Shown: positions 48,901 through 61,836 of the stretch, one piece after another | Numbering within the stretch: position 1 is the first letter of the stretch | Layout: each line of letters starts with the position of its first letter | From: Rheum nobile | Lineage: Eukaryota; Streptophyta; Magnoliopsida; Caryophyllales; Polygonaceae | DNA length: 64,000 bases | Assembly: GCA_027886185.1 (NCBI GenBank) | Contig: WOAB01000880.1 | Coordinates: 186,001 to 250,000 of the forward strand | Reading direction: 5' to 3' | Translations under genes and position numbers: made by a program | The notes under the pieces: generated by a model | Database searches by the model: none | Told to the model about the DNA's origin: nothing | What the model saw: only the letters and a program-made list of their open reading frames with translations

Positions 48901-50593
48901 AATGTGCAATATTATATCTTTTTATTCAGCGGTCTTATGTTTTAGCTACTTATTGTATCCGTGACTTCTTTTAGTTGGAACGTTCCAAGGAAGGGGAAAT
49001 ACAAACTGCATCTGAATCTCTGGCCAGACCTGCAGCTGTGATGACCTCTCTACAAGGATTAGAAAATTATGATGTGATGCCTTCATCTCTTAGCCAAGTA
49101 GATGTCTCAGTGTTAGAACAATTGCCAGAGGAGCTGAGAGTGGACATAGTTACGAAACTTCCTGAACATAGGAAGGCTGATAAAACAACAGAGTCTGCTC
49201 GGACTTGTAATAAAGTCTCTGAGGACCACGGGGAACTAAAGGAACTAGACTCGTATGAAAATATGTTGCATGGCAGTCCTCCCTGTTGGGTGCTGAGGTT
49301 CAAGTCCAGCAAATGCTTAATATTGGATGCTATGGCTGAGATGTACTTCAGATGTGGAAGTTCTGGCCAGTTATCTTGTATATTGCAATCCTGTATATCC
49401 CAGCCGCAAGCTATTCTAGATGTGAGTGACAATGAGATGGAGGAAGCAACAAAGAACTTGTGTGAGCTTATGAAGCAGTATATCAAGCTAAAGTTAGATA
49501 AGGATATGGAAGAATTATATGTTTGCTTCCGTCTTTTGAAAAGGTAAGCTGTAAGCACTATTCAATCTTGAAGATATCAATGGTGTCATGGTACCGACTG
49601 ATAATAAAATATTGAGTAATAATGTATATAATTGAAGTAAAATTAAATGTTTTCATAAGGAAGTATTTACAAACTTAATCACCAATAAGACATCCTTAGT
49701 GCCATAAAATCATTGAATAAATTATTACAAAAGCATTTTGTTGCACGTCTGATGGATGCTAGGATCAGATACTATATGCATTCTGTCAATGTGTTAAGCA
49801 GTTGATTTCTTTTCCACTATAATTCAATGGTTTCTTAAGTAAGCTTTGAAACTAAAATTTTGTTGCCGAATCAGGTTTAGTTCGAAATCGAAAGCTATGC
49901 AGCACATCTACACTGAGGTCTTGTCTTATGTTCAGGTAAATTTGTGGTTCCAGTTTTTTTTTTTATAAGAGATCATTAAATCTTTTTAACGGAAGGCATA
50001 GGGTCATCAAATTGCAGAAACTGTCCGATTACAGGGAAAATTTAACAATTATTAGTCTCATTGCTTCATTTTTGTTTTATATTATCAGCACCACATGTTA
50101 ACCCCTTACTTTTGTTAATTTATACAATTACAGAGTTGGATGGATCACTACTGAACGAAATTTGGAAATTGAGAAAAAATACAATTTACTGTAAACGAGG
50201 CCGTGAATGTTTGCAAGGCAACCAGTCGATGATGTTTTCTTGCTGGGCAATAAGTGTTCATTGCTGATAAAACTTTTATGCAGGGTTTCTGGTCTAAAAT
50301 ATATAAAAGACGTGGCTTTTAAAACTGATCTACTAAGGTTTCTGTCAAAATTTTGCTATTTAGTCTTGCGAGACTACTACTACTGGTAGTAGTTAGTAGC
50401 AACACTTGTGCAAGGCTAAATAGAAGATACAGTGATTCTACTTTTTATTGAAGAAATACACCCTCTGGATCTCTTTTAATTTAGTTGATTATATATTGAT
50501 ACAGAGATTTCAGTATTGATCTTCTCTCTGCTCTTTATCTTGTAGGCAGCTGCAACTGAAGTTTATGGAGGAACCTTGCAACTTTGTTCATGA
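39943..50593 (+). CDS. REV1: DNA repair protein REV1 (Y-family translesion polymerase)
   Basis: REV1 inserts dCMP opposite abasic or damaged bases in the nucleus and scaffolds other translesion polymerases. My exons are 39943-40133, 40582-40726, 40899-41014, 41131-41207, 41514-42028, 42493-42630, 42813-42945, 43264-43352, 43446-43496, 43576-43779, 44999-45118, 45486-45578, 46155-46214, 46312-46398, 46568-46651, 46739-46811, 47569-47637, 48039-48146, 48294-48545, 48623-48696, 48975-49543, 49875-49935 and 50546-50593. They sum to 1118 residues without a stop, close to the plant family's usual length. Domains: BRCT (about 94-182), catalytic IIHVDMDCFF (about 390) and SCDEAFLEV (about 488), little finger, two ubiquitin-binding motifs (about 815-840 and 935-960) and the REV1 C-terminal domain (about 1010-1118). 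All borders are GT-AG. Start choice: first ATG in frame, giving a Ser/Asn-rich leader. Confidence 0.95.
43780..44998 (+). other. Large REV1 intron with an AT-rich insertion-like block
   Basis: This is the longest REV1 intron (1219 bp). The block at about 44040-44480 is far more AT-rich than its surroundings, starts near ATCTATCTATCTATATAATC and looks like inserted DNA. I could not identify terminal repeats or a target duplication. Confidence 0.4.
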
Positions 50594-51589
50594 AATACCT
50601 TTTGTTCTGGTTTACACCCTTGAATTTCAAATACATCTTTTTGGGTTTGACATATTATACAGCTGCTCGCAGCGAATTTTCAGCAATCAATGTAGGTGAA
50701 AGCTATGTTTGGAGGAAGTAAAAACCAGCCACAAAAGCCATGACACTTGTATTATTATTATTATTCCTAAACTCATTCCAGAATGAGCCTGGAATAAATG
50801 TGAGGTGTTTTTGTGAGTCCTGCACATATTGTGGGTTGGGTTGAAGAAGTTGTAGTTTGTACATATTGTGAAGTACCTGACCTAGAAATCAGCAGAGACA
50901 TGTATAAGTCAAAAGTCAACCCTGGAACTGTAAGGACCATCTTCTACATTCTACACATACACACTACAGTCAAAGATGTTGATACTTCACTTTGAAAGTC
51001 TGAAGACAATTGTTGATGGATTAGTATTCAGTAAGTCTGAAGACAATTATGTTTTTTTTTCAGTACAAGTAAAACAATAGACAAACATATTTCTCTCATA
51101 TGGCTCAGTTCAAATCATCTAAACGATGATCTTTATAAACTGCTTAAACAATTTTATTTGGCCTCGTGCTATGCAGATTTGGTGAGAGTGATGGTGTGAA
51201 CTGTGTGATATCAATAATCGTATTTTGTTGCTCTGCTAAAAAAAAGGTTTGTTGTTTGGTTGCGTTCTCTGAAAAAATGGTAAATTAGAGTTCCAGCCTA
51301 ATTAAAAACTTTCTAGTATTTTGGATGATAAAAAAAACTCTCAAATAATACTATTTGATAATATTCAAATTATCACGTTCAATAATAAAAAAATTATACC
51401 TAAGAGTTTGAAGTAGGAAAGATCGTAAATTATTCAACGTATATATCTATTTTCTTTTTATACAAGACAAACAATAGGATTTATTTATTAATACAATGAC
51501 AACTCTAAATCATTACAATAGACGATCCTTACAATTGTGTTATAAAAATTACCATTTTCAAACAGTAGAACTTGTATCGAGATGAATGA
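50594..51589. other. REV1 3' flank
   Basis: The region probably includes the REV1 3' untranslated region in its first few hundred bases. No further gene is visible, and the sequence becomes AT-rich after 51250. Confidence 0.5.
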
Positions 51590-52220
51590 AACCCGTGTTC
51601 GAAAGGGTGGTAGAAGAAAGAACATGCTGGAGTCTTGTAAGACCAGTGGAATTGATGTCATGCATAGCTAGGAAATCAACTATATGATTTGCTTCTCTAA
51701 AACAATGGTGTACATGTATAGAATAAAAAAAGAAAAGTAGAGTAGTAATGTCAAGAATAATCGGGTGGATTTCCCACGGTATTTTACAAGAAACTTTTAA
51801 TTGAGTTTATGATTGTTAAATTATCACCTTCTATGATTAAGTGTTTAAGATTCAAATTGATAGCATTCCGAATACCAAACTAAGTTGTAAAAGCTTTCGA
51901 TTGCAGAACACTGGTATCGGGAATATTGTCACAGAAAATGGACATGATCTTCCCATTTGAGTTACGTAATATGTAGCCAATATGAGAAGATTGATTATGT
52001 TTTTTGGACCCATTAAAGTTAATTTGGCCCAGTTAGGAGGCGTTTTTTTCCAAATAGTATTAGTTCTGCGAGTTCTATTATGTTTAAAGATCGGTGTAAA
52101 AGTGAACGTTGAGCCTAAGATGGAAGTAAACCATGATTGAAATTGGAAAAAAACTTGGTCAGAAGGTAAAATATTTGAGAAGAATACCCTAATAGACCCT
52201 TTTTCATAATTCTCTTCCAA
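51590..52220 (-). pseudogene. LINE (non-LTR retrotransposon) RNase H remnant
   Basis: The minus-strand frame reads TIWKKTPPNWAKLTLMGPKN, then LNLKHLIIEGDNLTIINSI, and after stops CFREANHIVDFLAMHD. This matches the order of the RNase H domain at the end of plant LINE ORF2 (W..PP..W.K.N.DG, then L..E.DS, then REAN..AD.LA). The catalytic Asp of the first block reads as Met, and stops are frequent, so it is a dead fragment. No reverse transcriptase part lies upstream on this strand. Confidence 0.6.
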
Positions 52221-52592
52221 AAATAGACCCCTTCTTATCTTTTCTTAATTTTTAATTTTATTATCTTTTAATGACTAAACTACCCTTATTTTAATTACTC
52301 TAATTCCAAACTTCTCTTTCCATTAGATTACACGATCACCGTACGTCTCCTTCGTTTGTACTCGTCCCCCCTCTCCACCGAGACCGTCTCCTTCGTCTTC
52401 ACACCTCCACGCCTCCACCGCCGGCCAACTAGCCTCACCGGACATGATCCTGCTCCATTGCTCCGCCAACGATCGTGGTCCATTGTTTTGCCGTCGTCTG
52501 TGTGTCTCTCTTCTTGTATGTAATCCTTATCACTTCTTGTATTTCCGATCTTGCTCCTTCTCAATAAAACCATAGTTGAGTTTATTGCTACA
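52221..52592. other. Unassigned intergenic segment
   Basis: The stretch at 52330-52470 is C/T-rich with CTCC and CACC repeats. No convincing frame is present. Confidence 0.4.
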
Positions 52593-53063
52593 TGTATTGG
52601 TTGATTATTTTGGAAATTAATCCCCTTAGAACTTAAAACACCAAGATCAATCATGCTAGAATTATTAAGAATACACTCTAGACATACCTATATCCATGAC
52701 GACAATTGAACTTTTTACGAAACTATGAACGATAACCGTAGGTATATTGTCTTCCTCAATCAAATCTTTAGATGCTTTAGGTTTTGCCTTCTCTCTGATG
52801 GGAAGAAAAAATGGAGGCTGCTGAACGATTTGATGTGTTGGGGACTATAACCTAGTTGTCCTTATATATATTGACCTAATAGAATCTCTTTAAGCTTATT
52901 AGGCCAAATCTGGTATCCACCCATTAAGCCCATGCCGCTTAATTGAAGTCTACGAGCTTTTCTCAATTAAATCACTTAATTAAGCCAACTACTAATTAGC
53001 CATATAGTGTAATTGTATTACAAAATATGTAGGCCCACATAATATAGATTAAATAATCTAACA
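52593..53063 (-). repeat. 3' LTR of the copia element (lower boundary uncertain)
   Basis: Read on the minus strand, the LTR starts TGTTAGATTATTTAATC (at 53063), directly after the purine tract AAGTGGGAGAT. A TATA-like ATATATATAAGG lies near 52870. The end is placed at 52593 because AATCAACCAATACA gives a CA terminus that mirrors the start; a shorter LTR ending at 52836 (CCCCAACA) is also possible. The other LTR lies outside the window. Confidence 0.55.
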
Positions 53064-53460
53064 ATCTCCCACTTGGGCCACATATGATGAAAGACAATTA
53101 TACCATCCAAATTCTTTATGTGTACACGTCTTGGATAATTTTATAGACCTCTCCTTTATTTCAACCTGGTCCATCTCCTATACCAATATGAGATCACAAC
53201 GGCATTCGTAACAAAACATCGTAACTAAACCTTCCGTGTTCACCACACAAGTATATTAAATGACATAGATCAAGTATGGATGAGTGGCATGGAAATTACA
53301 TGCAATGTGATCTCAAAACATGTCTATTTCCAACTGGTCCTACTTTATTTGGAGATCCATCCAAAAATTCACAAACAAGTTCAGAAAATACAATTATGAA
53401 TAAAATCATAACATCTTTATTATGCATAAACTTAACTTAGAACCTTCAAACAAACTCCCA

Positions 53461-55606
53461 CTAAACTAAGGTATTACAGAAAATGCCAACACCCATATGA
53501 GTAGAGTGCTCATGAAAAACTTTAGGTGGCAATCCCTTGGTTAACGGATCCGCTATCATTGAGTCTGTCCTAATGTGTTCTATAGAAATTTGACCATTCT
53601 GAATTTTTTCCTTTAATGACAGATTCTTGATGTCAATATGTTTCTCCTTCACGAAGCTTTTGTTGTTGTTGGAGAACAAAACTGCAGACTTGTTGTCATA
53701 AAATAACTTCAAAGGTCTTTCAATGCCATTGACCACTTGCAGCCCAGTGACAAAATTACGCAGCCATATACCATGACTGGATGCCTCAATGCAGGCCATG
53801 AACTTTGCAGTCATGGTTGAAGTAGCTACAAGTGTTTGTTGACACTTTTCCAAGATATAGCTCCTCCAGCCAACATAAAAACAAAGCCTGAAGTGGATCT
53901 TCTACTATCGGGACATCCTGCGAAATCGGAATCAGAATATCCAATGATCTCCAAACCGTTCAATTTCTTGTAGGTTAGCATGAAATCCTTCATTCTCTGC
54001 AAATACCGCATAACCCATTTTGTTGCTTTCCAATGATCCAGTCCAGGGTTGCTTAAGTATCTGGCAAAAATTCCACAATAAATGCTATATGGGGACGAGT
54101 ACAAACTTGAGCATACATCATACTTCCTATCGCTGAGGACTAAGTATCTTTTGCATCTCCTTTATTTCAAGGTCAGTTTTGGGGCACTGTTTGAGACTGA
54201 ATTTGTCTCCTTTAGCTACAGGTGTATCTCCTGGTGAACAACTTTTCATGCCAAATATGTTCAATACCTTTTCGATATAGCTCTTTTGTGACAACCCAAG
54301 GATACCTTGAGAACGATCTCGTAGTATCTTTATACCTAAAACAAAATAGGCGTCCCCAAGATCTTTCATCTCAAAATTCCTAGTGAGAAATCTCTTGGTT
54401 TTGTGCAATAAGCCTATATCGTTGCAAGCTAGTAGTATGTCATCGACATATAACACCAATAGGATGAATTTGCTCCCACTGAATTTATAATATACACAAT
54501 ATTCAACCTTATTTACCTCAAAACCAAATGAGGTAATCACTTGATGAAAGTTATGATTCCACTGTCTTGAAGCTTGTATCAGTCCATAGATGGATTTCTG
54601 TAACTTACATACCATAGATTTCGAATCTTTGGATTCAAAGTTTTCTGGTTAAACCATATAAATTGTGTCATCAATGTTTTCATTGAGAAACGTTGTTTTT
54701 ACATTCATCTGATGTAACTCTAAATCAAAATGAGCTACCGGTGCCATTATTGTTCTAAAAGAGTCCTTTGATGATACTGGAGAAAAGGTCTCTTTAAAGT
54801 TAATGCCTTCCTTCTGAGTGAATCATTTTGCAACTAGATGAGCTTTATATCTTTCGACATTGCCTTTTGAATCCCTTTTGAACTTAAATATCCATTTGCA
54901 ACCAATGGGTTTCACACCTTTTGGCAACTCAACAAGATCCCAAACGTCATTGTCTTTCATGGATTTCATCTCATCTTGCATAGCATTGATCCAATTTAGA
55001 GAATTAGAACTTTGAAGAGCCTCAAAAACATTGATAGGGTCATCCTCGGCAATTCCTACATAATTTTCTTGTTCCTTAAGGTACACGAAATAATCATCTG
55101 GAATCACACCCATGGGATCTTCTTGCTCCACAAGATATACAATGTAATCATCCGAAATTGCACATCTCCTTTCTCTATTGGATCTCCTTAGTGGCACTTC
55201 TTGAGGTTGTTGAGTTTGCTCTATGGAAGGAACTTCATTATTGTCCAAGACTGGAGTTGTATCTTGAAGAATGTCAGAAATAATTCCTTGATCACTCTCA
55301 ATAACAACATTAGGAAGAGAAATAAGATTCTCTTCTTCAGGGGCAACTTCGTCAAAAGAGACGTTCATATCCTTCTTCTACAAACTTGATCTCTATATCC
55401 TCAAGAAATCTGGCATTTCCCGTGTAAAAAAAAATAGCGGGTTGTGGGATGATAAAATTTCAATCCTCGAGAGCGTTCTGCGTATCCAACAAAATAGCAG
55501 CTAATTGTCTTAGAGTCCGATTTTCTTTCATTAGGTTTATAAGACCTAGCCTCAGCTGGACATTCCTAAACTTTCAAGTGCCTTATGCTGGGCTTTTTCC
55601 CAGTCC
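53461..55606 (-). pseudogene. Copia polyprotein 3' part: reverse transcriptase and RNase H
   Basis: From high to low coordinates the minus strand encodes an acidic linker with PLRRSNR, the RT start (WINAMQDEMKSMKDNDVWDL, then GCKWIFKFKRD), a break near 54820-54620, then the RT core (KSIYGLIQASRQW, catalytic LYVDDILLA near 54460). After a frame break near 54120 come GYSDSDFAGCPDSRRSTSG and the RNase H tail (KHIDIK, RTDSMIADPLTKGLPP). The catalytic YVDD is intact, but the reading frame is broken at least three times. The protein would copy element RNA to DNA in virus-like particles. 53076-53460 after the stop is non-coding. Confidence 0.85.
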
Positions 55607-55611
55607 ACATT

Positions 55612-56527
55612 TGTTGAATTCCTTAGGTTTTGATGGTAACAAACATTCAACTAATCTGGTAACTAAGTGTTTCAGGAATAAGACAATTGTCACAGGGAAC
55701 CATTGCAGCAAAAGATTGCAGAGGGAACAAAGCGTTCTCCACATGCTTTGTTACCTCTCAAGGAACATCAAAGACGAACAACGTTCAAGCTGCGAATGGA
55801 AGGAAGATATCCAGCGTGAAGATTATGGAAACAATCATGGAAGATCACGCGGTCAAGGATAAGAGATTTCGGCTGGAAGGATCTCGCCGAAGAGAAGATG
55901 TGGAGAGAGAAATCCGAATGTTTTATCTTAGGAAATCTTTCCTAAGATAAGATATTTGGAGAGAGAAGATTATTATCTTCAGTCGATTATATTATCTTTG
56001 GAATTCTTTCCTTAGATAATGTAAGCGGTTAAGATATTATTCTTCCAAACAATTTTAGATCTTCTTGTTACCAAGTTTAGAAAGATTTTATCTTGTTACG
56101 ATTAGGGTTTAGTCGTGTTGTATTTAATAGGAGTGTGGATTCATTTCTATGTACGACGAGAGACGACGACGAACTGAGATAGATTGACTGAGAAGAAAAG
56201 AGAGTGAAGTTGTTTGTGAGTCTTTGAGGGTTGAGTTCAGATTCATCGTTGTAGAAGTGATTCAAACTTAGGTGGGTATTCTAGGGTTTGGAGTCCATAC
56301 TACAAGTGTAATCGAATAAGAAATCAATAAGATAAGTAGACACTTCAAAATCCTCTCAAGCGAGAAGCTTGAAGGTAGTGGTTTTTCTTTGATTAGCTAG
56401 TTGGCTAATTAGGGTTTCCACTATACATCGTGAGTTCGTCTCTTATCTTTCTTGCTATATTATTCCGCTGCACCTTCTGTGGGAACAAAGTCTTTGTTCC
56501 CTCAGACGTAACTCTAACGATCCAACA
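55612..56527 (+). repeat. 5' LTR of the nested element
   Basis: The 916-bp repeat starts TGTTGAATTCC and ends GATCCAACA. It is nearly identical to 61837-62752, differing by a few substitutions. Confidence 0.92.
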
Positions 56528-56529
56528 AT

Positions 56530-56542
56530 TGGTATCAGAGCC
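56530..56542 (+). other. Primer-binding site of the nested element, tRNA-iMet type
   Basis: TGGTATCAGAGCC lies two bases inside the 5' LTR and is complementary to the initiator methionine tRNA. Confidence 0.88.
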
Positions 56543-56583
56543 TGATGCTCTAGATTGTTTTCGTTGTAGACTTTGCTGGAAAG

Positions 56584-58536
56584 ATGTCGTCAAGCAATGC
56601 CATTGGAGATTCATTCTGGAAGCCTCCGATTCTGAAGGTTGGAGAATATGATTAGTGGGTGGAGCAAATCGAGTCCCATATCTGTTCCCTCGACGGACAG
56701 ATATGGAGAATCATTGAAGTTGGCCCTATAGCTATTCCGAATGACAAAGATGCTACGAAGCCAAAGCCAAGGGTTGACTATACTGATGAAGACTGGAAGA
56801 AACTGGAGAAGAACAGCAGAGCCAAGAAGATCCTCCACATGGCTCTGCTCCCCTCAGATCTCAAGAAGATTATTGGCTACAAGACTATCAAGGAGATCTG
56901 TGATGCTCTAAAACGTCTTCATCATGGAAATGAAGATGCTAAGAAGAACAGGATTCTTTCCTTGATGAAGGAGTACGATCAAATCTCTCAGGGAAAGGAT
57001 GAACACATTCAAGAATTCTACTCCAGGTTCCAGGGGATCGTTGGTCAACTAGAGTTCCTTGATGAAGAAATGCCAGACTGGAAGCTTACTCATCATTTCA
57101 TACAAGGCCTCAACTCTCAGTGGGATGCAATTGCTCTCGCTCTCTACTCCCAAACGGATGTCAAGACTCTCACTATGGAAGAGGTGGTTGCCAAGCTGGA
57201 AAGCAACGCCTCTGTCTACAATCACAAGATGAACAAGAAAGGAGAGGAGAAGGCTAAAAGCATTGCCTTAAAGGTGGAACGTGCCTTTGACTTATCTCAA
57301 GTCGAAGATGAAGATGAGGATGGTGATGAAGATGTTGCTCTCATCACTAGAGTCATGAAGAAGATATGGTCTCGAAACAAGGACACGCTGAGTTCCTCTG
57401 AAAGGGAACAGAGACATGAAGGATGTCGTTTGTTACTACTGTCAAAACAAGGGACATCTTGCCAGAAACTGCTTTAAGAAAAAGGCAGGTCTTCCTCCGA
57501 CTCATGAAGGAAAGCAAGCAATGGTCGTAACCTGGGGTGACTTGGACTCAGATGACGAAGAATCGTCACACTCAAGGGATGTCTGCTTAATGGCCGTAGA
57601 AGACACCGATGAACCAAAAGGCGGGCTGCACAAGGATGAGGTAACTGAATCTGATCTCATCTCAAGTTTGAAAAGTAAGTTAAAAGAAAGCTTAATTTCC
57701 TTCATTAAGAAACTTGTTCATGAGAATAGTCTTTTCAGTGAGCAAATTAAAGAAAAGGATGAATCGATCTCATGTTTGATCGAATAAAATAAAGGTTGGG
57801 CAGAAAAAGTGCTCAAACTTGAGAAAGTCTCATCCTCTTCTCAAGTCCTTGCAGTGAGTGTCCTAAACTCACTGAGAAGATCGTGTCTCTGGAATCCTCT
57901 GTCTCCTCACTTGAGTCCGAGTCATTAATGTTAAAACTAGGTAATGCAAAACTGTCTAGTGATCTATCTAAACTCAGTGAGGAACAGAAGGACAAGCCAA
58001 AATGTATTATTTTTGTTGCAGCCAAGAATGAAAAGAAAACTAAAAAGAAGGAAGTACCTCGCTTTGGAATTGGCTATCAACCTAAGTTTCCTGTTGATGG
58101 CACCAAGTCCAAAAGTTCTAAAGTCGAAGGAAAACAACCAGTGCAAGAAAAGGGGGAAAGTTCCTCGAGAGGGAACAATAGCAAAGACTGTTCAAATTCG
58201 ACTGACGGGAAAAAGGCTTGGTACCATGGACAGAAGACTCACTCCATTTGGTTGAAGCAATCTCAAAGCGGTAAGTCCAATAATATTGATTTTCATTCTA
58301 GGATTGCTAACAAAACAATTTGGCCTGGACAGAGCAAGTATGTTGATCTAAAATGTCAAAGGGTCTGTTGGTATTGTGGGCACTCCGGTCACTACAAACA
58401 GGAGTGCCTCCTGAAGCAACACAATGAGGATGTTGCTCACACTGCTAGGGAGAAATTGAATGTTGAACCTCCAAAAATCAAATATGTTGCTCCCACACTC
58501 AGAAAGCCTAAGCTTGTCTGGGTTCGCAAGAACTAA
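56584..58536 (+). pseudogene. Copia-type gag with two CCHC zinc knuckles (broken)
   Basis: From the ATG at 56584 the frame gives a copia gag start (FWKPPILKVGEYD), an in-frame TAG (56653-56655), then a long helical gag (EDWKKLEKNSRAKKILHMAL, ICDALKRLHHGNEDAKKNRI, FIQGLNSQWDAIALAL). A frameshift near 57400 precedes the first zinc knuckle CYYCQNKGHLARNC (57434-57475). Coiled-coil-like Ser/Leu/Lys segments follow, another frameshift at about 57790-57880, and a second knuckle CWYCGHSGHYKQEC (58366-58407). The order gag, knuckle, coiled coil, knuckle resembles the gag of SIRE-type copia elements; that assignment is inference. Gag would form the particle and bind element RNA. Confidence 0.75.
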
Positions 58537-59731
58537 CTCTTTCTGTGCAGGCTGAAGTGAGGAAAGTTCCCGGTATTTTATTTGTACTTGATATAGTTAC
58601 CTAACAGGGAACAAAGGAAGTCTCATCTCACTTCTACAGGCTTCTTGGGACTCAACAACCTGGTGAATCAAGGTAAGGGAAAGGTTTATGATCATGAGCA
58701 CTAATTGTTTGTTTGTTCCCTGATCAACACTTAGGTACAATACATATCTAGATAAGACATCACCTCTTGCGTGACTGTGAGGAGAAAGGGTTTGCATCCA
58801 TGGATCTCTGCGGAACCAAGGCTTGAATTGCAAACTTTCTCATAAAGGCACTAAACGGGGAACCCTTTGTTCAGTTCCAAACGAAGCCTGGTTTGTTCCC
58901 TCTAATATATGTCTATTTGTTATATTCCCTCGATGATTGGCTAAATTACATGGTAAAGTGTGAACGTTTAATCATCATGTCTTGATCTGCATTCTTTCTC
59001 CTGGTTATCAAATGAACAACTGGCTTAGATCTGTGCTTTTGCTTCACTTATGTGTTGAATTTCTTGCATGATCATCTATGCTATCACAATAACACATGAA
59101 TCAGTTTTCTTTCGGCCCAAAAGAGTCAACTTGATGCATTGTTTCCTCATTATAAGCCCATATGATTGTTGACTCTACAGCTTACCCTAGCCATCATGCT
59201 TGATGCTTTCTATGAGCCCCTCCAATCATCCATATCTGGGAGCCTATCATGCATGATTAAAAATTATCAAAAAATGTCATATGTTTTTCGTGTGCTGTTC
59301 TTTGTACCCTCTTTGGTAACTATCCCCAAGCACCACACACTACTACTCTTTTGGTTTGGCGGGAAAACGAATCGTCTCTCTGGGACTTACAGCTGTGAGT
59401 TGATTGATATGACAGGGAGTTATGGCATGCGCTTGCCATTGGGATATGTTGTGCAATTAGGGCTGGTTTGATGGCTGGGAAACTAAATGGGCCTCGAGAT
59501 TGGGTTTGGTTGAATTTGGATGATATTCTGAAGGATTATTTTAGGAAGTTGAAGATTTTGTTGATTATCCTTTGGAAACTGAGAAGATATGGATTTATCT
59601 TTGGCAATTGAAAAGATCTCGTGGTGGATATAAATATCGGCTCTCCAGGTATTCCCCTCTCACTATTCACCTTCATCCTCTTCGATTGCTTATACCCTCT
59701 CTTGTCCTCCCCAATCTCCTACCTCTAAAAA
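58537..59731 (+). other. Non-coding internal region where pol would be expected
   Basis: No protease, integrase or RT motif is visible in any frame of this 1.2-kb stretch. Confidence 0.6.
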
Positions 59732-61404
59732 ATGGCCTCTCACTCTAACCTCCCCACTGCCGTCGCCGAGGATCTTCAAATCCTCCTCAACAAACTCTCG
59801 GCGATGGGAGCTGACCCAGCCCTACTAGCCGCTATCACTCAGTCCCTGCCCTCCTCCTCAAACACACCATCGTCCCCTCAAGCAGCCACCAACGTCACTC
59901 CTCCCCATCACCAATACCAGACAAACTCATCATGGTCCCATACACAGCCCCACCTTCTCCAACCCCTCAACCCGCTCCTCAAAACCCTAACCCTAAACCA
60001 TCCCCGACCGCTCCAACCGCTATCTCCTCAAATGAAAGAGAGGAGGTCCAATCCTCTCCTACCCATCCTACCCAGATTGAAGAGAAGACATAGGATTTTC
60101 TTAGAGAAGCCGTCACGCCATCAACGACAGAGGAGCACACTTCTCTCAAGCAGAAAATCCAAGGGGTGGTTCGCAGCCTTGCAAGGGAACTGACAGAGGA
60201 GGCTGAGGAGGAATTGCCTTCAAAGGTCCCACAGCCCTCTGGTAGGGTTAAGATGGGCTGTACCACCAAGCGGAGGACCCGTGCCCAGAAGCAGGCTGCT
60301 AAGGCGACCACTCTCAGTTCTGATGAAGAGTCAGAACCCCTCTCTGGGCACCAAGCCAAAAGGGCCAAGGTCTCTGCAGCTCTGGTTCGCAAAAGCCAAA
60401 GGCGTCAGATTGCCAAGACCAAGGCAAGGGGGGTGTCTGAAGAGGTCAAGGACGTCAGCCACAAGTCGGTGGTCAAGGAGCTGTTGGTTGATCCTGATTT
60501 TCTCAAGGAAAATGCTCCGGAGGAGGTATCTGCGGTGTTGGAAGCTCAACAGTGGGGTCATTTGTTTGTCCAGGAAGAGGAGATTGATGAAGCTTTGGTG
60601 AGGGAGTTCTATTCCACTTTCGTTATTGAAGTCAGACCCCATGCAGTTCTGGGGAGTTACAAGTTAGGGGGAACTGTTCACATGTTCTCAAGCATTGAGT
60701 TGGGTGTCGCTCTAGGGGTTCCACATGAAGGCTATGAGGGGTATCCAAAAGGTCATTGGCCCAAGGACTTCCCCTACTCTGAGGCAGTATGGGCGGTGGC
60801 AGGGATACAGAATCCTCAAGGCTCTGGAGACTTAGACACTTCAGAGATGTCTGTGATCAACAAGGTGTTATTCCATTACCTCATCTGCAATGTTACTCCA
60901 AGGCGACATAAGCGCAATAAGTTGCTTATTCTGGATGTGGTCCTTCTTTCCCTGCTACTGAAGAATGAGCCAATCTGTCTCCCAAGGGTAATGATGCAAC
61001 ATATGGAACATGCCAGGAACACATACCAACATGCTCTTCCGTTCCCTCGAGTTATCAAGAAAATCATGGAGTACCACAAGGTGTACAACTCTTCGGCGGA
61101 ATCGAGCGTCTTTTCCCGTTCCTTGGATATCAGCAATCTGCACAAGATGCAGTTCGATCTTCAAGCAGGCAAAGGGTGGGTAAAAGTGGGCAGTGTGCCT
61201 GTCATTTCTGAAGTGCATGAGGAGTCTGAGGATGTTGGCTCTGAGGGGGAACTGAAGGAAAATTCTGATCTAGGGAAGGAACTGAGGAGCCTATGCTGGG
61301 CAGTGACCAACCTGGCTGAACAACAAAGGCTTCTCACGACGGACGTGCACGCACTGATCTCTCTTCACTCACCGGCTCCATCGGCTGGTCCCAGTGATGC
61401 TTAA
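59732..61404 (+). pseudogene. Additional ORF with a plant-transposon-protein-like domain (lightly broken)
   Basis: The frame begins at the ATG at 59732 with a leader of the type VAEDLQILLNKLSAMGADP, then a Pro-rich segment. A frameshift near 59950 and a TAG near 60092 precede an intact 412-codon stretch (60166-61404). That stretch has a basic, Lys/Arg-rich part (TKRRTRAQKQAAK, KAKARG-like; possible nuclear signals), then VREFYSTF, a block ending in VALGVP, and VTPRRHKRNK. The layout resembles the putative plant transposon protein family found in many plant LTR elements; its function is unknown. It occupies the place where SIRE-type elements have a post-pol ORF. The C-terminus is acidic with a Leu-rich helix. 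Confidence 0.6.
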
Positions 61405-61822
61405 ATCGCTTTCCCGCCTTCCAACCCCTCTATTTGTCCCCTAGCTCATCTATCCAAATTAGCTTGAATTTCCTTGTTTCTGACTTGTGTTTGCCCTGAG
61501 TGGCATGTTGATCTTGTCTGGATATTTTGCATATTTTGGTGTTTGTGATTGCACTTTGTTTAAGTTTGTTTGTTTTTATTTAATAAACAAGGGGTTGCTT
61601 TGCTTATCTTGATGTGTTCATTTTACTCTATCTCTTTACTTATGTTTTTGATGATGCCAAAAGGGGGAAAATGACAGGTAGCCTCAGTTGAGGGGGAACT
61701 AACATGGTTTCATATGTTGCTAGACTGAGGGGGAATTATTATGCCTAAGTGTGGAAAACTTCTCTTCACAACTGTCTTTATCTTATGTGTATGTTTTATT
61801 GTCAAGGGTGTTTGTCACCATC

Positions 61823-61834
61823 AAAAAGGGGGAA
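61823..61834 (+). other. Polypurine tract of the nested element
   Basis: AAAAAGGGGGAA lies two bases before the 3' LTR, the expected position of the plus-strand primer. Confidence 0.8.
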
Positions 61835-61836
61835 TT

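Noticed and set aside
52328..52654. 108-codon minus frame between the LINE remnant and the copia LTR
   Set aside because: No recognisable domain. It overlaps the probable LTR end, and its composition is low complexity in the second half.
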